From the NCBI RefSeq assembly GCF_000014805.1, contig NC_008570.1, forward strand, positions 1,183,001 to 1,247,000: DNA of 64,000 nt, in the 5' to 3' direction. Numbering within the stretch: the stretch's first letter is position 1; every line of letters starts with the position of its first letter. Origin of the DNA: Aeromonas hydrophila subsp. hydrophila ATCC 7966. GTDB taxonomy: Bacteria > Pseudomonadota > Gammaproteobacteria > Enterobacterales > Aeromonadaceae. The notes beneath the pieces are model-generated. The model did not search any database and was not told the origin of the DNA. It was given only the letters and a program-made list of their open reading frames with translations. The position numbers and the translations under genes were made by a program. Of the stretch, positions 52,580-61,887 are shown in pieces.

Positions 52580-53204
52580 CAAGAGCGAAATGAAAAAGTT
52601 GCTGTTGACGCCTGTGCTCGGCAACAACCCCATCGCACTGCAGGTGCTGGGGGTCTGTTCCGCGCTGGCCGTTACCAGCCAGATGAAGACGGCGTTCGTG
52701 ATGACGCTGGCCGTTACCGCGGTCACCGCCTTCTCCAACCTGTTCATCTCCCTGATCCGCAACCAGATCCCGAACAGCGTGCGGATCATCGCCCAGATGG
52801 CGGTGATTGCCTCGCTGGTTATCGTTGTTGACCAGGTGCTCAAGGCGTATGCCTACGACATCTCCAAGCAGCTGTCGGTGTTCGTCGGCCTCATCATCAC
52901 CAACTGTATCGTGATGGGCCGTGCCGAAGCCTACGCCATGAAGAGTGCCCCGCTGCCCTCCTTCCTGGACGGTATCGGCAACGGCCTGGGTTATGGCGCC
53001 GTGCTGCTGACCGTGGCCACCGTGCGCGAGATCCTGGGCTCCGGTACCTGGTTCGGCATCGAACTGCTGCCGCTGGTGAACAATGGCGGCTGGTATGTGC
53101 CCAACGGCCTGCTGCTGCTGCCGCCGAGTGCGTTCTTCATCATTGGTCTGATCATCTGGGGCGTACGCACCAAGGATCCCAAGCAGGTGGAGGCGAAGGA
53201 TTAA
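52572..53204 (+). CDS. nqrD: Na+-translocating NADH:quinone reductase subunit D
   Basis: A 210-residue membrane subunit with about six helices, paired with NqrE as an RnfA/NqrE-type dimer that carries an iron site between helices. Recognisable blocks: [64 protein letters not shown] and [21 protein letters not shown] 52572 overlaps the nqrC stop by eight bases. Confidence 0.97.
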   Translation: MADKSEMKKLLLTPVLGNNPIALQVLGVCSALAVTSQMKTAFVMTLAVTAVTAFSNLFISLIRNQIPNSVRIIAQMAVIASLVIVVDQVLKAYAYDISKQLSVFVGLIITNCIVMGRAEAYAMKSAPLPSFLDGIGNGLGYGAVLLTVATVREILGSGTWFGIELLPLVNNGGWYVPNGLLLLPPSAFFIIGLIIWGVRTKDPKQVEAKD

Positions 53205-53207
53205 GGT

Positions 53208-53804
53208 ATGGAACACTATATCAGTCTGTTGATTCGCTCGATCTTCATCGAGAACCTGGCGCTCTCCTTCTTCCTGGGGATGTGTACCTTCCTGGCGGTG
53301 TCCAAGAAGGTCAAGACCGCCATGGGCCTGGGGATCGCCGTTATCGTGGTTCAGACCGTGGCCGTCCCGGCCAACAACCTGATCTACAACTACGTCCTCA
53401 AGGACGGTGCCCTGGTTTCCGGCCTGGACTTAAGCTTCCTGAGCTTCATCACCTTCATCGGGGTGATCGCGGCACTGGTGCAGATCCTGGAGATGGCGCT
53501 GGACAAGTACTTCCCGGCTCTCTACAACGCGCTTGGTATCTTCCTGCCGCTCATCACCGTGAACTGCGCCATCTTCGGTGGCGTCTCCTTCATGGTGCAG
53601 CGTGACTACAACTTCGTTGAGTCCGTGGTCTATGGCGTGGGTTCGGGTGCCGGCTGGATGCTTGCCATCGTCGCGATGGCGGGGATCCGCGAGAAGATGA
53701 AGTATTCCGATGTTCCAGAAGGCCTGCGTGGCCTCGGCATCACCTTCATCACCGCGGGTCTGATGGCGCTGGGCTTCATGTCCTTCTCTGGTATTTCCCT
53801 GTAA
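53208..53804 (+). CDS. nqrE: Na+-translocating NADH:quinone reductase subunit E
   Basis: A 198-residue membrane subunit homologous to Nqr[27 protein letters not shown], the [20 protein letters not shown] block whose Cys, with one from NqrD, holds the iron, and [23 protein letters not shown]. Three bases separate it from nqrD. Each quoted block is a known family stretch. Confidence 0.97.
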   Translation: MEHYISLLIRSIFIENLALSFFLGMCTFLAVSKKVKTAMGLGIAVIVVQTVAVPANNLIYNYVLKDGALVSGLDLSFLSFITFIGVIAALVQILEMALDKYFPALYNALGIFLPLITVNCAIFGGVSFMVQRDYNFVESVVYGVGSGAGWMLAIVAMAGIREKMKYSDVPEGLRGLGITFITAGLMALGFMSFSGISL

Positions 53805-53821
53805 TCGGAAAGGAAATATAG

Positions 53822-55045
53822 ATGGAAATTATTCTGGGTGTGGTCATGTTCACCGTGATCCTGCTGGCCTTGGTGGCAGTCATTCTGTTCGCCAAGTCCA
53901 AGCTGGTGACCGCCGGTGACGTGACAATCAGCATCAACGGCGACCCGGCCAAGGCTGTCACCAGCCCGGCGGGTGGCAAGCTGCTCGGCGTGCTGGCCGG
54001 CAGCGGTATCTTCGTCTCCTCCGCCTGTGGCGGCGGCGGCTCCTGTGGTCAGTGCAAGGTACGGGTGAAATCCGGCGGCGGCGATATCCTGCCGACCGAG
54101 CTGGATCACATCAGCAAGGGCGAAGCCCGTCACGGCGAGCGTCTGGCCTGTCAGGTCACCGTTCGTTCCGACATGGACATCGAACTGCCGGAAGAGATCT
54201 TCGGGGTGAAGAAGTGGGACTGTACCGTCATCTCCAATGACAACAAGGCCACCTTCATCAAGGAGCTCAAGCTGCAGATCCCGGATGGCGAGAGCGTACC
54301 GTTCCGCGCCGGTGGTTATATCCAGATCGAAGCGCCGGCTCACCACGTGCAGTACAAGAACTTCGATATTCCCGAGGAGTATCGCGGTGACTGGGATCGC
54401 TTCAAGATCTTCGAGCTGGAGTCCAAGGTCAACGAGCCGATCATCCGTGCCTACTCCATGGCCAACTATCCGGAAGAGTTCGGCATCATCATGCTGAACG
54501 TGCGGATCGCGACCCCGCCGCCGAGCAACTGGACTGCCCCTCCCGGCCAGATGTCCTCCTACATCTTCAGCCTGAAGGCTGGCGACAAGGTGACCATCTC
54601 TGGTCCGTTTGGCGAGTTCTTCGCCAAGGACACCGATGCCGAGATGGTGTTCATCGGTGGTGGTGCTGGTATGGCGCCGATGCGTTCCCACATCTTCGAT
54701 CAGCTGCGCCGTCTGAAGACCAAGCGCAAGATGAGCTTCTGGTACGGTGCCCGTTCCAAGCGCGAGATGTTCTATGTCGAAGACTTCGACATGCTGCAGG
54801 CCGAGAACGACAACTTCCAGTGGCACGTCGCCCTGTCTGATCCGCAACCGGAAGACAACTGGGACGGCTACACCGGCTTCATCCACAACGTGTTGTTCGA
54901 GAACTATCTCAAGAACCACGAGGCGCCGGAAGATTGCGAGTTCTACATGTGCGGGCCTCCCGTGATGAACGCTGCCGTCATCAACATGCTGAAAAACCTT
55001 GGTGTTGAAGACGAAAACATCCTGCTGGATGACTTTGGTGGTTAA
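53822..55045 (+). CDS. nqrF: Na+-translocating NADH:quinone reductase subunit F
   Basis: A 407-residue subunit, the NADH entry point. One N-terminal helix ([19 protein letters not shown]); a [2Fe-2S] ferredoxin domain with [16 protein letters not shown] near residues 69-84 and a late Cys in ERLACQV; FAD domain with [15 protein letters not shown] domain with [15 protein letters not shown] and [26 protein letters not shown] precedes the ATG. apbE follows three bases later. Confidence 0.97.
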   Translation: MEIILGVVMFTVILLALVAVILFAKSKLVTAGDVTISINGDPAKAVTSPAGGKLLGVLAGSGIFVSSACGGGGSCGQCKVRVKSGGGDILPTELDHISKGEARHGERLACQVTVRSDMDIELPEEIFGVKKWDCTVISNDNKATFIKELKLQIPDGESVPFRAGGYIQIEAPAHHVQYKNFDIPEEYRGDWDRFKIFELESKVNEPIIRAYSMANYPEEFGIIMLNVRIATPPPSNWTAPPGQMSSYIFSLKAGDKVTISGPFGEFFAKDTDAEMVFIGGGAGMAPMRSHIFDQLRRLKTKRKMSFWYGARSKREMFYVEDFDMLQAENDNFQWHVALSDPQPEDNWDGYTGFIHNVLFENYLKNHEAPEDCEFYMCGPPVMNAAVINMLKNLGVEDENILLDDFGG

Positions 55046-55048
55046 TCA

Positions 55049-56089
55049 ATGCACAGTGTTGTAAAGACCTGGCTAGCCTTCGGGCTAGCCTTTTTCTTGA
55101 CTGGGTGCGGTCAGGAACAAACGGTCCAATCGAAGCCGGAGATCCACATCACCGGCAGCACCATGGGTACCTATTACTCCATCAAGGTGGCGGACAGCGT
55201 CATCACGGATCCCGCCAAGTTCCAGGCCGAAGTCGATGTGCTGCTGGAGCGGGTCAACGATCAGATGTCGACCTACCGCCCGGATTCCGAGCTGTCGCGC
55301 TTCAACCAGCATCGCGGCTCGACGCCGGTGGTGGTCTCCCGCGATACCGCGCGGGTGGTGACCGAGGCCATTCACATTGGCCGTGAGAGCCGCGGGGCGC
55401 TGGACGTCACCGTCGGCCCCTTGGTCAATCTGTGGGGCTTCGGGCCCGATGCCAGACCGACCAAGATGCCCTCCGACGAGCTGATCACCCAGACCCGCCA
55501 GAAGACCGGGCTCGGCAATCTGCACGTGATCACCTCGGCCGATGCCGATACCCTGCAAAAGGACATCCCGGATCTCTACGTGGATCTCTCCGCCATCGCC
55601 AAGGGCTTTGGGGTCGACAAGGTGGCCGAGTATCTGGAGTCCATGGGCTCGCGCAACTATCTGGTGGAGATCGGTGGCGAGCTGCGGATCAATGGCGTCA
55701 ACGGCAAGGGGCACCCCTGGCGCGTCGCCATCGAGAAGCCGACCGCCAACGCCGGTTCGGTGCAGGAAGTGATCGTGGCCGGTGACAACGGGGTGGCTAC
55801 CTCGGGCGAGTACCGCAACTATTACGAGCTGGACGGCAAGCGCTTCTCTCACACCATCGATCCCATGACCGGCAAGCCGATCCAGCATCGGATGGTGTCG
55901 GTGACCGTCATTCACCCCTCCTGCATGACCGCAGACGGGCTGGCGACCGTGTTCATGGTGCTCGGGCCCGAGAAGAGCCTAGCCTATGCCAAGGAGCGGG
56001 GCTTGGCTATCTTCGTGATCACCAAGACGGATGATGGCTTCGAGGAGTCCTACTCCGATGCCTTCAAACAGTATCTGGTTAGAAAATAA
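55049..56089 (+). CDS. apbE: FAD:protein FMN transferase
   Basis: A 346-residue lipoprotein: signal ending LAFFLTGCGQEQ, lipobox LTGC at about residues 17-20. It attaches FMN to the threonines of NqrB and NqrC. Family blocks: GSTMGTYYSIKV, DPMSTYRPDSELSRFN-like MSTYRPDSELSRFNQH, VDLSAIAKGFGVDKVAEYLES, YLVEIGGELRINGVN, ATSGEYRNYYELDGKRFSHT-type, and the Mg-binding HPSCMTADGLATVFMVLG. The start of the gene carries a terminator-like hairpin inside the signal-peptide codons, which could lower its transcription relative to nqr. Confidence 0.95.
   Translation: MHSVVKTWLAFGLAFFLTGCGQEQTVQSKPEIHITGSTMGTYYSIKVADSVITDPAKFQAEVDVLLERVNDQMSTYRPDSELSRFNQHRGSTPVVVSRDTARVVTEAIHIGRESRGALDVTVGPLVNLWGFGPDARPTKMPSDELITQTRQKTGLGNLHVITSADADTLQKDIPDLYVDLSAIAKGFGVDKVAEYLESMGSRNYLVEIGGELRINGVNGKGHPWRVAIEKPTANAGSVQEVIVAGDNGVATSGEYRNYYELDGKRFSHTIDPMTGKPIQHRMVSVTVIHPSCMTADGLATVFMVLGPEKSLAYAKERGLAIFVITKTDDGFEESYSDAFKQYLVRK
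55071..55095 (+). terminator. Terminator-like hairpin inside the start of apbE
   Basis: GGCTAGCC, TTCG tetraloop, GGCTAGCC, then five T residues: an 8-bp perfect stem with a cUUCGg loop. It codes for part of the ApbE signal peptide and stands 26 bases after the nqrF stop. Such a structure should stop some transcripts leaving nqrF. Confidence 0.7.
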
Positions 56090-56100
56090 GGGGCGGTAAC

Positions 56101-56325
56101 ATGCAGATTTTTTTGATCACCTTCGGGGTATTTCTGGCGGTAGTGGTGGCCATGGCCATCGGTTACATCTTCCAGAAGAAGACCATCTCCGGCTCCTGCG
56201 GCGGGCTCGGCAGCATAGGTATCGAAAAAGAGTGTGATTGCCCGGAACCCTGTGACAACCGCAAGAAGAAGATGGCCAAGGAAGAGGCCCGTCGCAAGAT
56301 GCTGGCGGAGAACCGGATCATCTGA
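56101..56325 (+). CDS. nqrM: Na+-NQR maturation factor NqrM
   Basis: A 74-residue NqrM (DUF539). One helix (FLITFGVFLAVVVAMAIGYIF) followed by cysteines in GSCGGLGS and ECDCPEPCDNRKKK, four in all, then a charged tail. NqrM is needed to put iron into the NqrD/NqrE site. It is next to apbE in most nqr operons, as here, 11 bases after its stop. GGGGCGGTAAC precedes the ATG, and a strong terminator follows. Confidence 0.94.
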   Translation: MQIFLITFGVFLAVVVAMAIGYIFQKKTISGSCGGLGSIGIEKECDCPEPCDNRKKKMAKEEARRKMLAENRII

Positions 56326-56370
56326 GCGGACAGGGCGCCGAGTCGCACTCGACCCCGTGCCGGATAAGCG

Positions 56371-56403
56371 ACGGGCTGACCTGATGGTCAGCCCGTTTTT
56401 TTT
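56371..56403 (+). terminator. Rho-independent terminator of the nqr operon
   Basis: ACGGGCTGACC, TGAT loop, GGTCAGCCCGT, then seven T residues. Confidence 0.93.
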
Positions 56404-56412
56404 GCAAAAGAC

Positions 56413-56625
56413 TCAGTAGTCGTATTGCTGGCAGGCTTTCTTCTTGAACTCGGCCCGCCAGCGTGCCAGCTCCTCCCGGGTGCCCAGCTCGTCGCCCTGT
56501 TTGATGGCCTGTTCCAGCGCCGCGATGCGGTCATACAGCCAGCTGCATTCGGCGGTCGGGTTGTCCTTGCTGCTGCCCGGCTGTGCCAGCAGGCAGAGCC
56601 CCAATCCCAGCCAAGCTATCTTCAT
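56413..56625 (-). CDS. Small exported hypothetical protein
   Basis: A 70-residue protein: signal MKIAWLGLGLCLLAQPGSS, then a helical mature part with CSWLYDRIAALEQAIKQGDE and ELARWRAEFKKKACQQYDY; two cysteines could form a disulphide. ATG 56625 follows AAGGAGAGTGGG; the ten codons further up are not supported. I do not recognise a family. It is convergent with nqrM across the terminator and divergent from dinB. Confidence 0.75.
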   Translation of the reverse strand: MKIAWLGLGLCLLAQPGSSKDNPTAECSWLYDRIAALEQAIKQGDELGTREELARWRAEFKKKACQQYDY

Positions 56626-56737
56626 CCCACTCTCCTTGCGTGATGTGGTTATCAATGGTGCCTTAAGAGTCTACATCTGACCCTCATTTCATGCCGATGG
56701 CAGAAATGGCAGCACTGGGTTAGCATAGGCTTGTTAC

Positions 56738-56753
56738 CTGTTTATTCGTACAG
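56738..56753 (+). promoter_or_regulatory. LexA box before dinB
   Basis: CTGTTTATTCGTACAG fits the SOS consensus CTGT-N8-ACAG exactly. It ends four bases before the dinB ATG. Confidence 0.88.
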
Positions 56754-56757
56754 TGGT

Positions 56758-57810
56758 ATGCGCAAGATCATTCACATCGACATGGACTGCTTCTATGCCG
56801 CGGTAGAGATGCGGGACAACCCGGCCCTGCGCGAGGTGCCGCTGGCCATCGGCGGCTCGGCGGACAGGCGCGGCGTCATCTCGACCTGCAACTATGTGGC
56901 GCGCCGCTTCGGGGTGCGCTCCGCCATGCCGAGCGCCCTGGCTCGCAAGCTCTGCCCGCCGCTGGTGCTCATCCCCGGCCGGATGGCGGTCTACAAGGAG
57001 GTCTCCCGCCTGCTGCGGGCCATCTTCCTGCGCTACACCGAGCAGGTGGAGCCGCTCTCCCTCGATGAGGCCTATCTCGATGTGACGATGAGCCCCTGCT
57101 GTGGTGGTAGTGCCACCCTGATGGCCCGCGAGATCCGCGCCGCGATCAACACCGAGCTGGGGTTGACCGCCTCAGCCGGGGTGGCGCCGAACAAGTTTCT
57201 GGCCAAGCTCGCCTCCGAGCAGCGCAAGCCGGACGGCCTGTTCGTGATCCGCCCGCAGGAGGTGGATGAGTTCGTGCGCCAGCTGCCGCTTGGCAAGTTG
57301 CCCGGCATCGGCCGCAAGACCGCAGACCGGCTGGAGTCGCTCGGCCTTTACTCCTGCGAAGATGCCCGCCAGCTCGGTAACGAGGAGCTGATCGCCCGTT
57401 TCGGCAAGCTCGGGGAGATGCTGGCCGGGCGGATCTGGGGTCACGACGAGCAGCCGGTGCAGGCCCAGCGGGTGCGCAAGACCATCGGGGTGGAGACGAC
57501 GCTCGCCAGCGACGTGCTGGATGAGGCCGCCTGCTGGCAGGTGCTTCGCCAGCTCATCCCCGAGCTGGAGCAGCGCTTCTCGGTCAGCCACGGCAAGGAG
57601 CAGCTGATGGGACAGGGGATCAAGCTCAAGTTCGCCGATTTTCAGCAGACCACCGTCTACCGGCGCGGCGGTTACCAGCCGGAGCGGTTTCACGATCTGC
57701 TGCACGAAGGCTTGCTGCGGGCGCAGGGCAAACCCATTCGACTACTGGGATTGGTGGTCGGCCTGCCCGCAGCCGGTGAAGTGAACCAACTTGCCCTGGA
57801 TTTAGCGTGA
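56758..57810 (+). CDS. dinB: DNA polymerase IV
   Basis: A 350-residue Y-family polymerase. MRKIIHIDMDCFYAAVEMRD holds the first catalytic Asp, GVISTCNYVARRFGVRSAMP the fingers, and EPLSLDEAYLDVTMS the second Asp-Glu pair near residues 100-104; then the thumb LGKLPGIGRKTADRLESLGL and a little-finger domain. The C-terminal clamp-binding motif is NQLALDLA. It bypasses lesions in translesion synthesis. The LexA box directly before the ATG places it in the SOS regulon. There is no clear ribosome site, and the earlier in-frame start at 56731 is inside the LexA box. Confidence 0.95.
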   Translation: MRKIIHIDMDCFYAAVEMRDNPALREVPLAIGGSADRRGVISTCNYVARRFGVRSAMPSALARKLCPPLVLIPGRMAVYKEVSRLLRAIFLRYTEQVEPLSLDEAYLDVTMSPCCGGSATLMAREIRAAINTELGLTASAGVAPNKFLAKLASEQRKPDGLFVIRPQEVDEFVRQLPLGKLPGIGRKTADRLESLGLYSCEDARQLGNEELIARFGKLGEMLAGRIWGHDEQPVQAQRVRKTIGVETTLASDVLDEAACWQVLRQLIPELEQRFSVSHGKEQLMGQGIKLKFADFQQTTVYRRGGYQPERFHDLLHEGLLRAQGKPIRLLGLVVGLPAAGEVNQLALDLA

Positions 57811-57815
57811 TAAGG

Positions 57816-57842
57816 TTAAGTTTTTGTTTCTAAAACCGATAC
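57816..57842 (+). promoter_or_regulatory. Sigma-28 (FliA) type promoter of the chemoreceptor gene
   Basis: TTAAGTTT, 11 bases, ACCGATAC matches the FliA consensus with the right spacing. Transcription would start near 57849, 30 bases before the ATG. Confidence 0.72.
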
Positions 57843-57878
57843 ACTGATCACATCTGTAAAAAGCTAGGAAATGGTGGC

Positions 57879-60020
57879 ATGAGTTCTCTTTCTGTTCAGG
57901 GGCGGATCACCCTGATCGCCGGTTGTTGTTTGTTGGCCAGTGCCGGAGCCTTGGTGGCCTCTTCCCTCTTCAGTGCTGCCAACATGCAGGATCAGGTGCT
58001 GACCTCCACCACGGCGGAAGCCCAGAGTGCGGCCGAAAACTGGATGAAGGCGATGGGTTCCGAGCAGGCGGCCAAGGTGACCAGCTATCTGGACGAGGCC
58101 TACTTCCGGGCCACCCTGCTGGGACAGGGGATCCTGTTCCAGCGCAAGAATGCGGCCGACAACTTCGGATCCTCCGAAACGCTGCGTACCGCCGTCAATC
58201 AGCAGCTGCACGACGCGGCCGCCTCCTCTGACAACCTGCTCGGCGTCTATGCGGTGTTCGAGCCGGATCAGCTCGACGGTGAAGACAGCAATTATCACGG
58301 CTCCAGCGCACTGGGCTCCAACGATCAGGGCCGCTTCTCCACCTATTGGGCGCGGGTCGACGGCAAGATAGAACCCGAGGTGCAAAACGAATCCGTGCTG
58401 GCGGACGAAAGCCCGACGGCGGCCGGCGGGGTGGAGAACGAGTGGTATCGCTGCAGCATCCGCAGCAAGGCGCTCTGCCTGCTGGAACCCTACCTCGATG
58501 ATGTGGGCTCGCAGAAGGTGTTGATGACCTCGGTGACCGTGCCCCTGCTGGAGCAAGAGAAGCTGCTCGGCATGGTCGGCGTCGATATCTCGCTGACCGC
58601 GCTGCAAAGCCTGGTCAAGGAGATGGATCAGGAGCTCTATGAGGGGCAGGGCAAGGTGCTGCTGGTCAGCAGCCAGGGCCGTGTCGCCGGCGTGGATGGC
58701 TTTGACGTCACTCTGGGCAGCCCGCTTGGCCAGCAGTATCAGACTCTGGCCGGCGAGCTGCAGGGCTGGCTGGGTCAGGGACAGGTCAGCAGCCGCTGGA
58801 GTCCTGACGGCACCCTGCTGCAGACTTTCGTGCCGGTCAAGATGCGGGGCACCGAGCAGAAATGGGGCATCTACATCGAACTGCCGCGCAGCGTGGTGCT
58901 GGCGTCGGCCCTCCAACTGCAGGATGACCTCTCCGGTCAGGCCAGCCGCAGCGTGATGACCCAGCTGCTCATCGGCGGCCTCATCTCGGCGGTCGCGCTG
59001 ATCTGCATCTGGCTGATGGCCCACCAGATAGTGGCCCCCATCCGCGCCGTGGTGGCCCGCCTCAAGGACATTGCCAGCGGCGAGGGGGACCTCACCCAGC
59101 GCATCGAGCTGCGTCGTGACGACGAGATTGGCGAGCTGGCCAAGTGGTTCAACAGCTTCTTGAACAAGCTGCAGAGCACCATCAGCCAGGTGATCGATAC
59201 CGTGGCCGGGACTCGTGCCAGCGCCGAACAGGCCGCCAGCGTCGCCGAGCGCACCAGTGCCGGCATGCAGGCCCAGTATCAGGAGGTGGATCTGGTGGCG
59301 ACCGCGTTCGAGGAGCTGAGCGCCACTGCCTTGCAGGTAGCGGGCAATGCCAATTCGGCGGTGGCCGCGGCCAATCAGGCGGATACGGCGGCGCAGGAGG
59401 GCAAGTACGTGGTGGCCGATACCCAGGAGGCGATGCGCAAGCTGATGGCGGTGATCAGCGACGCCAAGCCGGTGGTGGAGCACCTGTCGGCCAACAGCGA
59501 GAACATCAACGACATCCTGGTAGTCATTCAGGGGATCGCCGAGCAGACCAACCTGCTGGCGCTCAACGCCGCCATCGAGGCGGCGCGGGCTGGTGAGCAG
59601 GGCCGTGGCTTTGCGGTGGTGGCGGATGAGGTGCGCAATCTGGCGGGTCGCACCCAGAACGCCATCGTCGAAATCCAGACCCTCATCGGCCAGCTGCAGT
59701 CCGGCACCGAGGCCGTGGTGAAGGCGATCATGACCGGCCACAGCCAGGCGGATCTGACGCTCACCAAGGTGGACCTGTCGGTCAGCGTGCTGGAGCAGAT
59801 CATCCATGCGGTGGCGACCATCCATCAGATGAACGAGCAGATTGCCAGGGCGGCGCAGGAGCAGAGCGGGGTGGCGGACGAGATCAATCGCAACGTCAGC
59901 AACATTCGCGATGTGAGCCACACCATCCGCGCCGAGGCGGCCAGCTCCGCCGAAAACGGTCGTGAGTTGTCGGCACTGGCCGACAAGCAGCAGCAACTGG
60001 TGGGGCAGTTCAAGGTATAG
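57879..60020 (+). CDS. Methyl-accepting chemotaxis protein with dCache-type sensor
   Basis: A 713-residue chemoreceptor. First helix at about 10-32; a large periplasmic sensor of the double Cache type from 40 to 355 ([56 protein letters not shown]); second helix at 365-388 ([19 protein letters not shown]); HAMP domain ([20 protein letters not shown]); then the signalling domain with the conserved tip [22 protein letters not shown] and [15 protein letters not shown]. The Cache domain often binds amino acids or similar small ligands; the ligand is unknown. A cysteine-pair loop in [19 protein letters not shown] is unusual. No CheW/CheR pentapeptide ends the tail. Confidence 0.93.
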   Translation: MSSLSVQGRITLIAGCCLLASAGALVASSLFSAANMQDQVLTSTTAEAQSAAENWMKAMGSEQAAKVTSYLDEAYFRATLLGQGILFQRKNAADNFGSSETLRTAVNQQLHDAAASSDNLLGVYAVFEPDQLDGEDSNYHGSSALGSNDQGRFSTYWARVDGKIEPEVQNESVLADESPTAAGGVENEWYRCSIRSKALCLLEPYLDDVGSQKVLMTSVTVPLLEQEKLLGMVGVDISLTALQSLVKEMDQELYEGQGKVLLVSSQGRVAGVDGFDVTLGSPLGQQYQTLAGELQGWLGQGQVSSRWSPDGTLLQTFVPVKMRGTEQKWGIYIELPRSVVLASALQLQDDLSGQASRSVMTQLLIGGLISAVALICIWLMAHQIVAPIRAVVARLKDIASGEGDLTQRIELRRDDEIGELAKWFNSFLNKLQSTISQVIDTVAGTRASAEQAASVAERTSAGMQAQYQEVDLVATAFEELSATALQVAGNANSAVAAANQADTAAQEGKYVVADTQEAMRKLMAVISDAKPVVEHLSANSENINDILVVIQGIAEQTNLLALNAAIEAARAGEQGRGFAVVADEVRNLAGRTQNAIVEIQTLIGQLQSGTEAVVKAIMTGHSQADLTLTKVDLSVSVLEQIIHAVATIHQMNEQIARAAQEQSGVADEINRNVSNIRDVSHTIRAEAASSAENGRELSALADKQQQLVGQFKV

Positions 60021-60027
60021 GGATAAG

Positions 60028-60240
60028 AAAAAAGGCGCCATCCAACCGGAGGCGCCAAACACATTCAGATGACAGACTGGGTTAAATCGGTCCGATTTAA
60101 ACCCCTCTTCCCGCAGAGGAAGAAACACAACACCACAATCGCAGTCCAGTGACTCACAAAAATCACATGTAAACCAACATGGAAGAGAAAAAGTGAGCCA
60201 TATGACAACGGATTGCGAAGCGAATTATGTTTATTCACTG
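60028..60240 (-). ncRNA. gcvB: GcvB small regulatory RNA
   Basis: The minus strand opposite gcvA carries three GcvB hallmarks. A G/U-rich seed, GATTGTGGTGTTGTGTTTC, at about 60139-60121 resembles region R1 of E. coli GcvB. A second conserved patch, TTTAACCCAGTCTGTCATC, at about 60087-60069 resembles the R3 patch TTACCCTGTCTGTC. The 3' end is a strong terminator, GGCGCC, loop, GGCGCC, then six T residues, at 60056-60028. The 5' end is not certain: a TATAAT on this strand at about 60258-60253 suggests a start near 60245. GcvB represses amino-acid transport mRNAs and is activated by GcvA; its divergent place beside gcvA is the standard one. Infernal with the GcvB model would settle it. Confidence 0.82.
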
Positions 60241-60303
60241 GTCGACCCGCAACCGACAAATTATAATGCGGCCCATTAGAAAAACTCATCGTCGGCTGGT
60301 CTC

Positions 60304-61224
60304 ATGTCTCGTCGTTTACCCCCGCTCAATGCACTGAAAGCATTCGAAGCCGCGGCTCGTCATTTAAGCTTCACCCGGGCTGCGGAAGAGCTTTTCGTGA
60401 CCCAGGCCGCCATCAGTCACCAGATCAAGGCACTGGAAGAGTACCTCGGCATCAAGCTGTTTCGCCGCAAGAACCGCTCCCTGCTGTTGACCGAGGAGGG
60501 GCAGGGCTACTTCCTCGACATCAAGGACATCTTCACCTCCATCTCGGAGGCGACCGACAAGCTGCTGGCGCGCAGCGCCAAGGGGGCACTCACCGTCTCT
60601 TTGCAGCCGAGTTTCGCCATCCAGTGGCTGGTGCCGCGGCTGGTCAAGTTCAGCGAGCGCCACCCCGACATCGATGTACGGATCAAGGCGGTGGACATGG
60701 ACGAGGGTTCGCTCACCGACGATGTGGACGTAGCCATCTATTACGGCCGTGGCAACTGGCCTGGGCTGCGCGCCGACAAGCTGCACACCGAGTATCTGAT
60801 CCCGGTCTGTTCCCCGCTGCTGCTGACCGGCCCCAAGCCGCTGCGCACACCGGATGACTTGACCCGCCACACCCTGCTGCACGACACCTCGCGCCGCGAC
60901 TGGAAGGCCTGGTTTCGCCAGCTCGACATCGATGCGCCCAACGTCAATCAGGGGCCCATCTTCAGCCACTCCACCATGGTGATCCAGGCGGCCATTCACG
61001 GTCAGGGGGTGGCCCTTGGCCACAGCGTGTTGGCCCAGCCCGAAATAGAGGCCGGCCGCCTCATCTGCCCGTTCGAGCAGGTGCTGGTGAGCAAGAACGC
61101 CTTCTATCTGGTGTGCCAGGAGCAGCAGTCCGATCAGGGCAAGATAGTGGCCTTCCGCGACTGGATGCTGGAGCTGGTGGAGCAGGAAGAGGCCCGTCGC
61201 CGGGCACGGCTGGCCGATGCATGA
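60304..61224 (+). CDS. gcvA: LysR-family regulator of the glycine cleavage operon
   Basis: A 306-residue LysR protein: PLNALKAFEAAARHLSFTRA and AEELFVTQAAISHQIKALEE form the DNA-binding domain; VSLQPSFAIQWLVPRLVKFS, DVAIYYGRGNWPG, HDTSRRDWKAWFRQ and VIQAAIHGQGVALGHSVLA match GcvA. It activates the gcv operon when glycine is plentiful and also drives GcvB. The gcvB-gcvA-DUF423-rlmM gene order is shared with E. coli. Its end overlaps the next gene by eight bases. Confidence 0.94.
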   Translation: MSRRLPPLNALKAFEAAARHLSFTRAAEELFVTQAAISHQIKALEEYLGIKLFRRKNRSLLLTEEGQGYFLDIKDIFTSISEATDKLLARSAKGALTVSLQPSFAIQWLVPRLVKFSERHPDIDVRIKAVDMDEGSLTDDVDVAIYYGRGNWPGLRADKLHTEYLIPVCSPLLLTGPKPLRTPDDLTRHTLLHDTSRRDWKAWFRQLDIDAPNVNQGPIFSHSTMVIQAAIHGQGVALGHSVLAQPEIEAGRLICPFEQVLVSKNAFYLVCQEQQSDQGKIVAFRDWMLELVEQEEARRRARLADA

Positions 61225-61855
61225 GGTGATCCGGGAGGGGGCTGTCGATGCCCCCGTCCGCATTCTGCTGGCCCACGGTGCCGGTGCGGGCATGGAGCAC
61301 GCCTTTCTGGCCGAGTTGTCGCGCCTGCTGGCCGGGCCGGACATCGAGGTGGTGCGCTTCAACTTCCCTTACATGAGCAAGCGCGCGCTGGATGGCAAAC
61401 GCAGACCGCCGGACAGGCAACCCGTGTTGCTGGCGCACTGGCGCCAGATGGCGAAGGAGTTTGCTCATCCCCGGCTGTTTCTGGCCGGCAAGTCGATGGG
61501 CGGGCGGATGGCGGCCGAACTCTATCAGGATGGCGAGGACGAGATGAATGCTGCAGGATTGCTCATTCTCGGGTATCCTTTCCACCCCCTGGCCAACCCC
61601 GACCGCTGGCGGGGTGACGTACTCAAGCAGATCAAGACGCCGACCCTGCTGTTGCAGGGAGAGCGCGATACTTTCGGCACCCGTGCCGAACTGGCTGATT
61701 TTCCCTTCTCACCCGCCGTATCGGTCCATTGGCTGACCGATGGTGATCATGGCTTCAAACCGCGCAAGAGCAGCGGGGTGAGTGAGCAGGAGAACCTGCG
61801 GCAGGCGGCCGGGCAGATCAAGAACTTCATCGCGACCATCCCGACGCGAATGTGA
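61217..61855 (+). CDS. Alpha/beta hydrolase (Tex30/KANL3-like, COG3571)
   Basis: A 212-residue hydrolase. ILLAHGAGAGMEHAFLAELS gives the oxyanion region, VVRFNFPYMSKR the second strand, and LAGKSMGGRMAAELY the nucleophile elbow GKSMGG, Ser near residue 93. LLLQGERDTFG carries the acid and LTDGDHGFKPRKSSG the His. The N-P-Y-M-S motif and the KSMGGR elbow are those of the COG3571/Tex30 group. Substrate unknown. It shares an eight-base overlap with gcvA, so it is in the same transcript. Confidence 0.88.
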   Translation: MHEVIREGAVDAPVRILLAHGAGAGMEHAFLAELSRLLAGPDIEVVRFNFPYMSKRALDGKRRPPDRQPVLLAHWRQMAKEFAHPRLFLAGKSMGGRMAAELYQDGEDEMNAAGLLILGYPFHPLANPDRWRGDVLKQIKTPTLLLQGERDTFGTRAELADFPFSPAVSVHWLTDGDHGFKPRKSSGVSEQENLRQAAGQIKNFIATIPTRM

Positions 61856-61887
61856 GGATGGGAAGCGAAACGACGAGGAGGCAAGGG

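Noticed and set aside
60065..60289. 74-codon minus-strand frame before gcvA
   Set aside because: It lies on the GcvB-like RNA, has no ribosome site and no recognisable composition.
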